From Limnoperna fortunei (lineage: Eukaryota > Mollusca > Bivalvia > Mytilida > Modiolidae), in NCBI GenBank assembly GCA_944474755.1, contig OX104122.1, forward strand, positions 20,237,714-20,301,713: a DNA stretch of 64,000 nt, given 5' to 3'. The number at the start of each line of letters is the position of its first letter. Positions within the stretch are counted from its first letter, which is position 1. The position numbers and the translations under genes were made by a program. Positions 47,590 to 59,014 of the stretch are shown in pieces. The notes beneath the pieces are model-generated. The model had not been told where the DNA came from. It did no database searches and was given only the letters and a program-made list of their open reading frames with translations.

Positions 47590-47790
47590 ACTCACATTAT
47601 ACAGCAATGGAAGCTGGAGGTTTGGCATGCCATAAAACCTGGTTTAACCCACTATGTCTTTTGAAATGCCTGTACCAAGTCATGACCATTGCTGTAATTG
47701 CTGCATTTTTTGTTGTTGGTTCTGGAATTTGCCGGTTTCTCGGACTTCGATTTGTGAATTTTCTTTTTTGACAGTTTCATCGGTGTTCGG
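47590..47790 (+). repeat. Dispersed AAACCTGGTTTAA repeat
   Basis: GGAGGTTTGGCATGCCATAA, AAACCTGGTTTAACCCACTA, TTTTGAAATGCCTGTACCAA and a TTGTTGGTTCTGGAATTTGC segment match copies at 27880, 28024 and, reversed, 63690. An open frame crosses it by chance. Confidence 0.75.
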
Positions 47791-47799
47791 TTTTTTTGT

Positions 47800-49730
47800 T
47801 ATTACATTCATTCATTAGTGGGTATATCTCATACAATAAATACATTAATCAGATTTTGTTTGTTTGTTTGTATTACTTTTCATTGATTTGGCTACTTATA
47901 TTGTGCAACAGGACAACATAAACAACTGTGGGCAAATCGACTTTCAAAACCATTTTGTAATGAGTGACATGTTGAAGTTTATGTAGCAATCTTTTTATCA
48001 CGACGTACTTAGTTAATGTTTCATAGAATTTTCTATTATAAACGCAAACATTTTCGTCTGTATAGCTGGAACTCGACCTATGGTTATCCACTTTCCCCTT
48101 CTAATTATTATATTTCCCCAAGCGAAGTTTATTGAAATTTACTTTTGTTGTATGTTATTGTCAACCAAGTTTTTTTGTTTTTTTTCCTGTTATTTGTGTT
48201 TCGTTCATTGTGTTATTTTTGGTTCAGTTTAAGTTATCTGTAAAGTGATACGAATTATTTCATTGTGTAGAATTTCAAAGGTTTGTTTGTCGTGACATTG
48301 TAACCCAAAGAGAAGAAACTGTGGATTTTTACGCTCCTGTAATTTGTTCTGGTAAAAAGACGATGCAGCGCACAAAAGATTAATGTTCATTGTTGATCCT
48401 AATGTGAATGATATTATCTTCAGGGTATGTGAAGACAGTAGGATGCTGCTTAACCTTACGATGCCGTCCGGTATTTCAACCCACCTAAGCATAAATTTTG
48501 CAATTTGCAGTTACAAATTATATTTTCGATATTTTTAACAAATCTTTAAAATAGATAGAACTGTATGCCTGCGAACTTAATTTAACGAAAAACTTTGCTT
48601 AACATCATGCAAATTAAGGAAACATATGGCTTACAAGTGTTTACATCGTGTGTGACCATGTCCGGTAAATCCGCTCATGCATATTAATGAGATGATCCTA
48701 AAAATTGAAACATGTGTTTTCTGCGTGGTTTTATTTGTCGTTCGGAATATTTCTTGTAAAAGGAGGTATTTTTTTCTTCAACTTGTTGTATGATCATAAT
48801 TTAATATCTACCTAATACCTTGCAATGAAATTCGAAGATTTTCAGTCTTTCAGCGGACTGTTGACAACACGTTGAAGACGAAGTTTACGAAAAATAACGT
48901 TACTGAAAGTGGGCGGATTAACCGGACGGGCGGAATTACCGGACTCGAGTGTATTTGAAACACTTTTCTGTTAGCTAAAGCAAATAAAGCTTCATGGTGT
49001 GGATCATTTTGATTGAGTCGGTGGTCGTTATGTATCTATAAAAAACAAAACTAAACATAACTTAGAGATGTTTAAGCTATGGATGCAAGTTCTTGTTCTT
49101 TGGCAGAATGGTTAATCCATTTTGAAAATTTTAACAATTGAAGTTTGCATAGACCAAATGTTTAATTGACTTTTGCAGTTCAAATAGTGTAATAGGCACA
49201 TAAATCACCGAACATGTGGTATTAAAAAACAATCAATTTCTACTAAGTAGTCGCCCTGAAGAGGGAAAGGTTATGAGGGTTTCTGAACAGACACTGCACA
49301 TAAAATGAAGTATTGTTGTTTCATTCAGTATGAATGTAAATTTTCTGCCAAGTTAATGCCGATATATATGTACACCCTGACGACTAAAACGATTAAAACG
49401 TACAAATTTGAAATGATTGTTGTGTTACACTGTGGTTGAATGTTTCTGCTTGATTTTAGAAAAGTGCAAGAACATTTTGTAACTAAGATGGTCCGAACAT
49501 TAATACATGTAGAATTTATTAAGAATATTAGAGGAATAATTTTTAAAGAAACCGATCTAATAATAAAGGCTTAAAGTTAAGTGACAATAAATGCAAACTT
49601 GAACAAACATACACAACATGAAACAAAAAACAAAAACACACAAACAGACAGTGAACATTTAGAACCCAATAAGAACCATGGTTGCAGTCGGGTGCTCCGA
49701 ACGAGTAAGCACCGGCCTCTAATACGACAA
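47800..49730. other. Gene-free interval between the two aldo-keto reductase copies
   Basis: No exon recognised. A TTTATT at 49515-49520 (AATAAA on the - strand) lies about 215 bp beyond the stop of the second AKR copy and may be its poly(A) signal. The rest is AT-rich. Confidence 0.45.
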
Positions 49731-49733
49731 ATA

Positions 49734-52700
49734 TTAGAAAAGATCCCTAAATGGATATTCTGGATGATCTTGCATTCTAAAATAAAATAAATAAATAAAT
49801 ATATACTCTTATATAAATTACAAGTAGTGCAATGTATTTAACAAGGACTTAACATTCAAAGAAACGACAACACAATGAACAGAAAAAACCAAACCTACAA
49901 AAAATACGAAAAAGCATATACAATATTTAAGCGCTATTTATGGTAATATAAAAATATGATATAGACCATAAGAAATAAGAACATTTCTCATATTAAATTC
50001 TACATATGAAAGTATACTACATGTTCGAATAAGTAAAACACAATTCAATTGGCTAATATGATTTAGATTATTCAGGACGAACTTTTTATGTTTGTTTAAT
50101 ATAGATATTGCTATGGCAATTGTCAATCAGCAAAGCCAGAAAAATAATACTGCTGAAGATTAAGATGGACCAAAGCTGTGAGATAAAAGAAAAAAAGTCA
50201 TAAATATTCTCTAAAACATTCACCTTCCTTATTTATACTTACAAGTCAATTGAAAAATAACGAGGACAATAGCCCAAATTTCCTAGTTTTTCCATGTCGT
50301 CTTTTGATATTAAAAAATCAAATACCTAATAAATATAAAGATATACAATAAAATATGGCGTTATAAAATATCCAAATTAAAATACCCAATTATTTTGGCA
50401 TTTAAATTTAACCTGTTTTGTTGTTTCTTGACATGTTCTTGTCATGAATATATCTGAAATATGTAGTACATTTTTATCATTATTTATGCCTTGGGGCCTC
50501 GTTTGCCTTGTGGTTAATGTAGTTCGTATACTATTAATCACGTGGTCTGTCAACGCTGAGATTGTGGGTTCGAGTCTCACTGGAGGCAGGGTCCTCGACT
50601 CATTTCTTAATTGACAAGGATTGCCAGTTTTCCTACGGAAAATTGAGGGTTTTTTCCTGGTAATCCGGCTTCCTCCACCGACAGAAAATAGACGCCATTA
50701 TATAGCTGAAAAATTGCTGAAAATTACAAGCAAACAAACAATATTATTTATGCCTCCTTCCATAAATATAAGTAAGACAAAACATTAAAATAAACAAGAC
50801 TAGTGCAATTTGCAAAAATTTTACTCAAAATAATTGAGATAAGAGATACAAACTAACATATATACATTGCACATTAAAGTCATAAAAATAATAACAAGTA
50901 CACAATATGTCGGCTTGGCCTAAAAGGGGTAAATAATCACCATTTGGCCTAAAAAGGGGAAAATTATTTCCTGTACAAGACACAGCATGGATAAATCGAA
51001 CATTAAACATCACAGCCTAAAATGAAGCAAATAATCTCATCTAAAAAATATAGATGTGATACATAGAAAAGGAAGCATACTAATAAACTGAAATAAAAGA
51101 CAAAAATATTTAATAATAATGGTGATAATATCATAAAAATAACGAATAATGTGCAGATATAAAAATGATATAAAAATATATAACAAAATGGCGATGAAGG
51201 GGAAGGTGGCTGGGTTTAAAAGTTCTTAAAAAACTGAAATCCTTTATTTCTGTTATCGTGACTTGGGCTAATGAATAAATAATCAGCTGATCATTATCTC
51301 TTGGCCAATTAAAATCATGTATTATACCTTATGTCAGAAGCTCCAAAGAGGATAATATAAATATTTTGATGTTAATTCAATAATTCGAGAATATAATAAA
51401 TCAATAAAGTTCATTTCGTTGGCATAAAACATGTCATAAGAATATAATTGCATATTAAACGTGCTTTAGACAAAAACTGCAGTTAAAATGCAATATTAGT
51501 ATATATAGTACCTGCGTATTCTCTCTGATTCTTGAAGGTGCTACACTTTTTGGTATAACCATTATGTTTCTTTGTAATGCCCAACGTATCAAAACCTGTT
51601 TTAACATTATTTTAATTTTTAATTTTTAACTTACTGGATATGAAAGTTTTGATTATACGACAACAACACTTGTTCTATATAGTCTTGGGTTTGGTCAGTT
51701 AAGATGTCTTCAGTATTTTTAATTAACGTACTCGTAAAAGATAAAATAACCATGGTTTAAACAAAATATATGTCGTATACAATATTTCTAAAACAGGTAT
51801 TTTAGCAGTTTTATTAGAATGTCTAGCTAAACAATATAATTTACTAACCCTTATGTGTATGGACTAATCGCGAAAGCGGCAACATACCATTTGACCATAT
51901 GAATTAGCTTCACACACTTATAACTACCTGTGCTGGCGACTTTTGATATTTCTCTGCTAATTCATTTACCACAGGATCATCTAATAGTTGGAGATTCTTT
52001 GTTTTATCACTATAACATATAATACAGTAAACTTGTGAATACTGATGTATCTTGATGTGTTCCTCCAAAATGTTGTGTACAATGCCGAAATCAGATAAGG
52101 TGAAATATCAGAAGACTCAGTACAAGAAAATACAAGGTTCTGTTTACGAAAAAACTCCAGAACACAATAAGTACCAAACAACAAAACAAATATAAAACGC
52201 GAACCCGTATACATCGAATAAAGAACATGTTTGTCATATTAACATGGCTCTTGGTTGTATTTGAGTAGATAGAAATGGGAATGTAATTAATATATATATT
52301 AAGATCAATATGTTATGACTTGTTAACGTCATTTATTTATATTGACATTCAATGACTAAGGCCATTCGTTGGTCAGTCTTTGTCTAAATTGTTGACAAGA
52401 AACACCGTCATTTGTATCGTTGCATAATCTTCTAGAGTTGTATATTATTTTTTGTTTATGCTGTATCGTCATGTTTGTCGAACCGATACTTAATAAGCTT
52501 TACTGGTTGGTAGACTCTTTAGATGTTCATATAATATTTTGAACTACCTGTATTGTGTTTTTACACGATCCCAGTGGACTTATATTATTCCATCACCGAA
52601 TGAAAAAATACTTGAAGCATTTAGAGTTAAACGCCACTGATGAGTCTTAAGTAGACGAAACGCGCGTCTGGCGTAATGAATTTGTCACCTTGGTAATTTT

Positions 52701-55381
52701 GATTACATCTTGTTGATATATTTGAGGAAAGCCAAGTAACAGCACGGCACGTCCGCGGCTGGCGGACTTGAAAAGCCACTATTTTGGGTTAAGTTGGAAA
52801 TGAGAAAGTTTAAGATCAATATGTTATGACTTGTTTACGTCATTTATTTATATTGACATTCAATGACTAAGGCCATTCGTTGGTCAGTCTTTGTCTAAAT
52901 TGTTGACAAGAAACACCGTCATTTGTATCGTTGCATAATCTTCTAGACTTGTATATTATTTTTTTGTTTATGCTGTATCGTCATGTTTGTCGAACCGATA
53001 CTTAATATTAAGCTTTACTGGTTGGTAGACTCTTTAGACGTTTATATAATATTTTGAACTACCTGTATTGTGTTTTTACACGATCCCAGTAGACTTATAT
53101 TATTCCATCACCGAATGATGTTTGTTTGTTTGTTTGAATGGTGTTTTAACGCCACTTTCAGCAATTTTTCAGCTATTTCATGGCGTCCAGTTTTTATTGG
53201 GGGAGGAAGCCGGAGTACCCGGAGAGAACCCCCGACATGCGGTAGGAAAACTGGCAATCCTTGTCAATTAAGATTGGAGTCGATTACACCCTGCCTGCAG
53301 TGAGAATCGAACCCGCAATCTCAGTGTTGACAGACCACGTGATCAATAGTAGACGAACTACCTTGACCACTCGGCCACCGAGGCCCCATCACCGAATGAA
53401 AAAATACTTGAAGCATTTAGAGTTAAACGCCACTGATGAGTCTTAAGTAGACGAAACGCGCGTCTGGCGTAATGAATTTGTCACCTTGGTAATTTTGATT
53501 ACATCTTGTTGGAATATTTGAGGGAAGCCAAGTAACAGCACGGCACGTCCGCGGCTGGCGGACTTGAAAAGCAACTATTGTGGGTTAAGTTGGAAATGAG
53601 AAAGTTTAAGATCAATATGTTGTGACTTATTTACGTCATTTATTTATATTGACATTCAATGACTAAGGCCATTCGTTGGTCAGTCTTTGTCTAAATTGTT
53701 GACAAGAAACACCGTCATTTGTATCGTTGCATAATCTTCTAGACTTGTATATTATTTTTTTGTTTATGCTGTATCGTCATGTTTGTCGAACCGATACTTA
53801 ATAAGCTTTACTGGTTGGTAGACTCTTTAGATGTTTATATAATATTTTGAACTATACCTGTATTGTGTTTTTACACGATCCCAGTGGACTTATATTATTC
53901 CATCACCGAATGAAAAAATACTTGAAGCATTTAGAGTTAAACGCCACTGATGAGTCTTAAGTAGACGAAACGCGCGTCTGGCGTAATGAATTTGTCACCT
54001 TGGTAATTTTGATTACATCTTGTTGATATATTTGAGGAAAGCCAAGTAACAGCACGGCACGTCCGCGGCTGGCGGACTTGAAAAACAACTATTTTGGGTT
54101 AAGTTGGAAATGAGAAAGTTTAAGATCAATATGTTATGACTTGTTTACGTCATTTATTTATATTGACATTCAATGACTAAGGCCATTCGTTGGTCAGTCT
54201 TTGTCTAAATTGTTGACAAGAAACACCGTCATTTGTATCGTTGCATAATCTTCTAGACTTGTATATTATTTTTTTGTTTATGCTGTATCGTCATGTTTGT
54301 CGAACCGATACTTAATAAGCTTTACTGGTTGGTAGACTCTTTAGATGTTTATATAATATTTTGAACTATACCTGTATTGTGTTTTTACACGATCCCAGTG
54401 GACTTATATTATTCCATCACCGAATGAAAAAATACTTGAAGCATTTAGAGTTAAACGCCACTGATGAGTCTTAAGTAGACGAAACGCGCGTCTGGCGTAA
54501 TGAATTTGTCACCTTGGTAATTTTGATTACATCTTGTTGATATATTTGAGGAAAGCCAAGTAACAGCACGGCACGTCCGCGGCTGGCGGACTTGAAAAGC
54601 AACTATTTTGGGTTAAGTTGGAAATGAGAAAGTTTAAGATCAATATGTTATGACTTGTTTACGTCATTTATTTATATTGACATTCAATGACTAAGGCCAT
54701 TCGTTGGTCAGTCTTTGTCTAAATTGTTGACAAGAAACACCGTCATTTGTATCGTTGCATAATCTTCTAGACTTGTATATTATTTTTTTGTTTATGCTGT
54801 ATCGTCATGTTTGTCGAACCGATACTTAATAAGCTTTACTGGTTGGTAGACTCTTTAGATGTTTATATAATATTTTGAACTATACCTGTATTGTGTTTTT
54901 ACACGATCCCAGTGGACTTATATTATTCCATCACCGAATGAAAAAATACTTGAAGCATTTAGAGTTAAACGCCACTGATGAGTCTTAAGTAGACGAAACG
55001 CGCGTCTGGCGTAATGAATTTGTCACCTTGGTAATTTTGATTACATCTTGTTGATATATTTGAGGAAAGCCAAGTAACAGCACGGCACGTCCGCGGCTGG
55101 CGGACTTGAAAAGCAACTATTTTGGGTTAAGTTGGAAATGAGAAAGTTTAAGATCAATATGTTATGTCTTGTTTACGTCATTTATTTATATTGACATTCA
55201 ATGACTAAGGCCATTCGTTGGTCAGTCTTTGTCTAAATTGTTGACAAGAAACACCGTCATTTGTATCGTTGCGTAATCTTCTAGACTAACGTCTTGTATA
55301 TTATTTTTTTGTTTATGCTGTATCGTCATTTTTGTCGAACCGATACTTAATAAGCTTTACTGGTTGGTAGACTCTTTAGAC

Positions 55382-55461
<80 letters not shown>

Positions 55462-56726
55462 TTGGGATAAGTTTTTCTCAACAATAACCAAATAATATTG
55501 TTGTCTGGCATATGAAGTATGCTAATAAATGTAACGGATTTTACTTAACTGGGGAATAATTTCAGACTTCATGTGTAATTAGCACTACTTAGTATATGCT
55601 TTTAAGTATAAATAATTGATTTCTTAGTCAAGTAGTTCAAGAATATCGATGGTAACTTAACGTACTTAACAAACTCTGCAGGTCTTCTAGGAGAGCCAAG
55701 AGAGCAATAAGCGGTCAAAACTATCTTTCGTTTCTCGCAAAATTCAGCGAGTTCTTTTTGTGGAAAGTATGGATGGCATTCCACCTGTCACATATAAAAG
55801 CATGATTAGATTTTATTACAAATATTTTCTAGTCGTAAGATTTCATGACATACAGATGGTGAGATGGAATATATTATGTACATGAGTATTTGTTGCTCAT
55901 CAACTAATTGAATTGCTACTTAAAATGGTGAGAACAAGACGCTGTAGCGTACATAGTTTACTTTATCTGATTGGTTGAGTTAAAATAATTTGCACATTAT
56001 GATTCAACTAACATTCCACACAGACATATTATTATATCTCACAGTTGGTCAATCACTCTGATATTACATGCATTTTGCAAACTTTAATCTTTGTTCATTA
56101 CAGCTTACTTACACTGGTTAGCAGAGTACTGTTTGAATTGAGGGAGAATTTGATAATAGAAAAATTCACGGTGGAGGATGTTTTGTACAAAACTATTTAG
56201 TCTGCAACAAAGACAATATATAATTAGACTACTGCGGATTTTAATAAATATTTAGTAAACAATAATAATGCTTGCACCTGATTTGTGACTGGTAAAATGG
56301 ATGCAATGTCGCATATTCTTGAAACTTGCTTTGAATTAAAATTAGACACTCCAATTGATGTAGCCTTTCCTTGACGTACCATTTCTTCCATTGCCTGTAA
56401 AATCAACGAGTACAAAACTATGAAGCTAAACTTCGCAGTATGTGTTTGATTATATGGTACAACTGTCTTCGTTTGTGTTTAGAATGAGAGGTCATATAGA
56501 CACTCAAATCGAAATGTTTACGTTTAATTTTATCTAAACTAAATTTGAACATATTATAGCTATTAAAGTTTCTCACTAAATGTAGAATCGTAATAATCTG
56601 CATAGAATACACATCAATAAATACAAAGTAATTTGAAATGTATACCTTCCAGGTACCTTCTAAATCTGTGTTATCTGTCAATAATTTACCGTTTTCGATT
56701 GGGAAACAATTTGTCGGTCCTGTATT
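49734..56726 (-). CDS. Second aldo-keto reductase copy, only exons 4-10 visible
   Basis: Exons 56726-56646, 56394-56278, 55784-55666, 52009-51928, 51595-51512, 50325-50243 and 49776-49734 match exons 4-10 of the AKR at 38.5 kb, five of seven with identical length and all with identical phase. Motifs seen: GVSNFN, IPKS, the VFDF start of exon 9 and the HPEYPF C-terminus. The exon 6 AYSPLGSP loop reads AYCSLGSP, losing the conserved Pro. Exons 1-3, which carry the whole catalytic tetrad (Asp, Tyr, Lys, His), are not found anywhere upstream to the window end. All visible frames are open. It is either a 5'-truncated tail-to-tail duplicate or a gene whose 5' exons lie more than 7 kb away past other genes. 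The intron between 55666 and 52009 holds the ribozyme satellite. Confidence 0.8.
50492..50752 (+). mobile_element. tRNA-derived SINE, near full length
   Basis: GGGGCCTCGTTTGCCTTGTG head (A box), a good B box GTGGGTTCGAGTCTCACTGG, AATTGACAAGGATTGCCAG, TAATCCGGCTTCCTCC, ATAGCTGAAAAATTGCTGAA and an (CAAA)n-type tail. It lies in the intron between exons 9 and 8 of the second AKR copy. Confidence 0.88.
52631..52674 (+). ncRNA. Hammerhead ribozyme, unit 1
   Basis: Stem I ACGCCA/TGGCGT (6 bp), core CTGATGA, stem II GTCT/AGAC with loop TAAGT, core GAA, stem III ACGC/GCGT (4 bp, no loop), and cleavage after C52668 (GTC|TGG). All core bases of the hammerhead are present. The loopless 4-bp stem III is typical of repeats that cleave best as tandem dimers or circles. 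Confidence 0.95.
53118..53386 (-). mobile_element. Full-length tRNA-derived SINE inserted in satellite unit 2
   Basis: On the - strand: GGGGCCTCGGTGGCCGAGTG head with intact A box, B box GCGGGTTCGATTCTCACTGC, the body (AATTGACAAGGATTGCCAG; TACTCCGGCTTCCTCC; AAAAACTGGACGCCATGAAA) and a CAAACAAACAAACA tail. A perfect 13-bp duplication CATCACCGAATGA flanks it (53105-53117 and 53387-53399). The other satellite units show the empty site, which fixes both ends. It is the best reference copy of this family in the window. Confidence 0.97.
53427..53470 (+). ncRNA. Hammerhead ribozyme, unit 2
   Basis: Identical in all 44 positions to unit 1. It lies 796 bp from the previous ribozyme because a 269-bp SINE and its duplication sit between them; predicted cleavage follows C53464. 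Confidence 0.95.
53941..53984 (+). ncRNA. Hammerhead ribozyme, unit 3
   Basis: Identical to unit 1; exactly 514 bp after the unit 2 ribozyme. Predicted cleavage follows C53978. Confidence 0.95.
54455..54498 (+). ncRNA. Hammerhead ribozyme, unit 4
   Basis: Identical to unit 1; exactly 514 bp after the unit 3 ribozyme. Predicted cleavage follows C54492. Confidence 0.95.
54969..55012 (+). ncRNA. Hammerhead ribozyme, unit 5
   Basis: Identical to unit 1; exactly 514 bp after the unit 4 ribozyme. Predicted cleavage follows C55006. The following partial unit ends before a sixth ribozyme. Confidence 0.95.
55388..55456. repeat. (TA)n microsatellite at the end of the satellite array
   Basis: About 34 TA repeats. 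In intact units this position reads GTTTATATAATATTTTG; here the TATATA core is expanded and the unit resumes with AATATTTTG before unique sequence, so the microsatellite arose inside the unit. Confidence 0.95.
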
Positions 56727-56739
56727 CTGGAACAAGAAT

Positions 56740-57680
56740 GACTGAACAAATTAATTTAATTTTAATGTAAAATCAAGCAGTTTTCAAGCAGTCATACCAA
56801 TTTGTTTTTGTTCATCATTTGAATTTTGATAAATATATCTATATGTATCGAACGTTTGCAAAATAAAAGTCATCAAAACGCAAGCAAACAAAACAACAGC
56901 ATTACTAGTACTAGTACTACTAATACTACTTCATAGAATTAGATGCAGAAATAGAATGTAATCCCAATTTTTCTTAGTTTGTAATATTCCAGCAATTTTT
57001 TGTACTTTGAAGCAATTATGTCTTCGTTAAATATTTTCAATTGTCTTTTTCAATTTATATTTATTTTTGTTCATTTTTATAACCCGCCGCACAAACTTGT
57101 GGCATATTATGTGATCATCTTTCGTATGAATATGAGTGTCCCTCCGTGCCTGGGTGGTTTCCAGATGGTAACTTCATAACGTGTAAATAGCTGTTAAGTT
57201 GAAGATGAAGTTGAGTTTTCAGCACATTCTAATTTGTAGTTTTCAACTAAGGTTAATTCAATTTTTTTCCAAATGATAACTAGAAAACACTTCAACAGAT
57301 TTTGTTAAAACTTTGCCCAGTTGTTGGGTACTATAAAATTAAGATAAAGTGTAATTTTCGGCATAATTCCTTTAGTTGTTTTTGAGTAAGACCAATTAAA
57401 AATTGGCTTTTTTTAAAAAAGATTACTTGAAAAACGAATTTTTTTTAACTTTACACAGCTGTAGTACTATAAAATGAAGATCAAGTTGAATTTCAGCACA
57501 ATCACATTTGTAGTTTTTTTAGTTGGACCAATTTGAAATTATTTTTATAGGTCCAAGGTCAAGGTAAAAATTGTCTTCTGAGATGTACTTTTATCATGCT
57601 CAGCTCATGTCTAAAGGCTTATTTGTAATTCAGTAAAATATGTACAATAATTTTGTTGGAAATGGGTAATCTATTTAACT
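56740..57680. other. Gene-free stretch where AKR exons 1-3 would be expected
   Basis: I looked on the - strand for the exon 3 (IDLYLIHGP) and exon 2 ([11 protein letters not shown]) equivalents and found neither. AT-rich with short CTAGTACTAGTACTA-like runs near 56905-56925. Confidence 0.5.
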
Positions 57681-57682
57681 AT

Positions 57683-57945
57683 GGGCCTTGGTGACCGAGT
57701 GGATAAGGCAGTTAGGCATCAGCTATTGATTACGTGCCTGTCAACACTGAGGATGTGGACTCGAGTCTCCATTCGGGCATTGTGTGCTGGATGCTAATCT
57801 TAAATGACAAGGATCAACCGTATTTCGACCTTAGGTCGAAGGTTTTCTTCTGGTATTCGAACTTCTTCCCTTTATAAAAACTGGACTTATAAAGTGATGT
57901 AGATGAAAATCTGCTAAAGGTGACGATAAATACCATTAAAAATAT
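57683..57945 (+). mobile_element. tRNA-derived SINE (diverged)
   Basis: GGGCCTTGGTGACCGAGTGG head with A box, a decayed B box (GTGGACTCGAGTCTCC), AAATGACAAGGATCAAC, and AAAAACTGGAC ahead of the tail. Same family as 53118-53386 but clearly older. Confidence 0.85.
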
Positions 57946-59014
57946 TTATTTAATGATTAAAACAATATAAGCTGTCAAAATCGTTATTTTTTTTTTGAAG
58001 TTGCTTTATGGCCTGGAATGGTACATATGCATCTAATTATCAGACATATATCAATTTTATTCAGTTATGTGATTGCTAACATCGATAAATTGCAAATAAA
58101 TGCGTTGTTTATCTTCTGTCCTATACGAACCAATAATGCACAGTAACACTCCGCCTTAATTATGTCAAATTTTATTTTGGATGTCACTGCAAAACGATAG
58201 CACGAGCTTCGAATATCAGCTTTTCATTTGATTAGTCGAATATCGGTCTCACCATAATAAAGTTCCGAAGACTTCCGATGCTGATGCGAAATTTCCATCG
58301 TGAATAATCGATAATGGACTACGAGGTAAGATTTTCATAAACAACGTATTTTACTAATATTTTAATGAAAGTATAACAAATTTTGATCTTTTGTATACGA
58401 TAAAGCTTCATAACAACTACTTGTCTATGAAATAATAGATTTCATGTCTGAAATCTAGAGAAAACGTCAGGAATCACGCAGATATTGATGTTTGGGGTGC
58501 AGAGTGGGAAAATTCAAATGTGCATACGTGTATTTAAAACATTGAATTGAAAAAGAAAGTTTTTAAACGATGAAAAGATTAACTATTTGTTGATTAATAT
58601 CATAATTACATAATTACTAGTACCGTTTAACGATATTGATGACCGAGAAGAACGACACATAAATAATTAAAAAAATAAATAAATAATAACTTTGGGTGTT
58701 CTAGGGGATGGACCATTTATATTATGCTAATGTTACAACGTTAATGGATTTTTACGAAAATAATAATTTGACTTAAAAATTGTGAAAATAAATAATTTTA
58801 TTCAAATATGCAAAAAAACAGTTTTTTTTTTTAAATTTCTATGAACAAAATTTTTATATTCACACTACTAAAAAAATCTGATGTTAAAAAATGGATTTTC
58901 GAGATCAGTAAAAAAATTAATTCAAGGTAAAAATCCATATCCCACAGAGTTTTATAGTCTGGTTTCCTACACGTTGTAAAATGTCCTTTTCAATTTCAAA
59001 TCAAACAAGTGTGG

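Larger units (their letters stand above)
52303..55465 (+). repeat. Tandem satellite, ~514-bp unit with hammerhead ribozyme (retrozyme-like)
   Basis: Units begin (AGATCAATATGTTATGACTT) at 52303, 52813, 53609, 54124, 54638 and 55153. Spacing is 510-515 bp except for the second, which is lengthened by a SINE. Five full units each contain one hammerhead ribozyme; the sixth ends early in a (TA)n expansion. Units are nearly identical, implying recent amplification or homogenisation. Other marks of the unit are a GTCCGCGGCTGGCGGAC hairpin after the ribozyme and absence of any ORF. Tandem repeats of a few hundred bp with one hammerhead each are the hallmark of metazoan retrozymes, which make self-cleaved, circularised RNAs and are thought to be copied by Penelope-type enzymes. 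The array lies in an intron of the - strand AKR copy. Confidence 0.93.

Noticed and set aside
53301..53386. Functional tRNA gene (- strand), and likewise at 10193, 20460-20545, 50492 and 57683
   Set aside because: A and B boxes are present, but each head continues into the same SINE body with a (CAAA)n or other tail, and no cloverleaf acceptor stem closes.
58313..58327. ATGGACTACGAG followed by GTAAGA as first exon of the P2X7-like gene
   Set aside because: The exon would end in phase 0, but the next exon needs phase 1 to enter the Arg/Gly frame.
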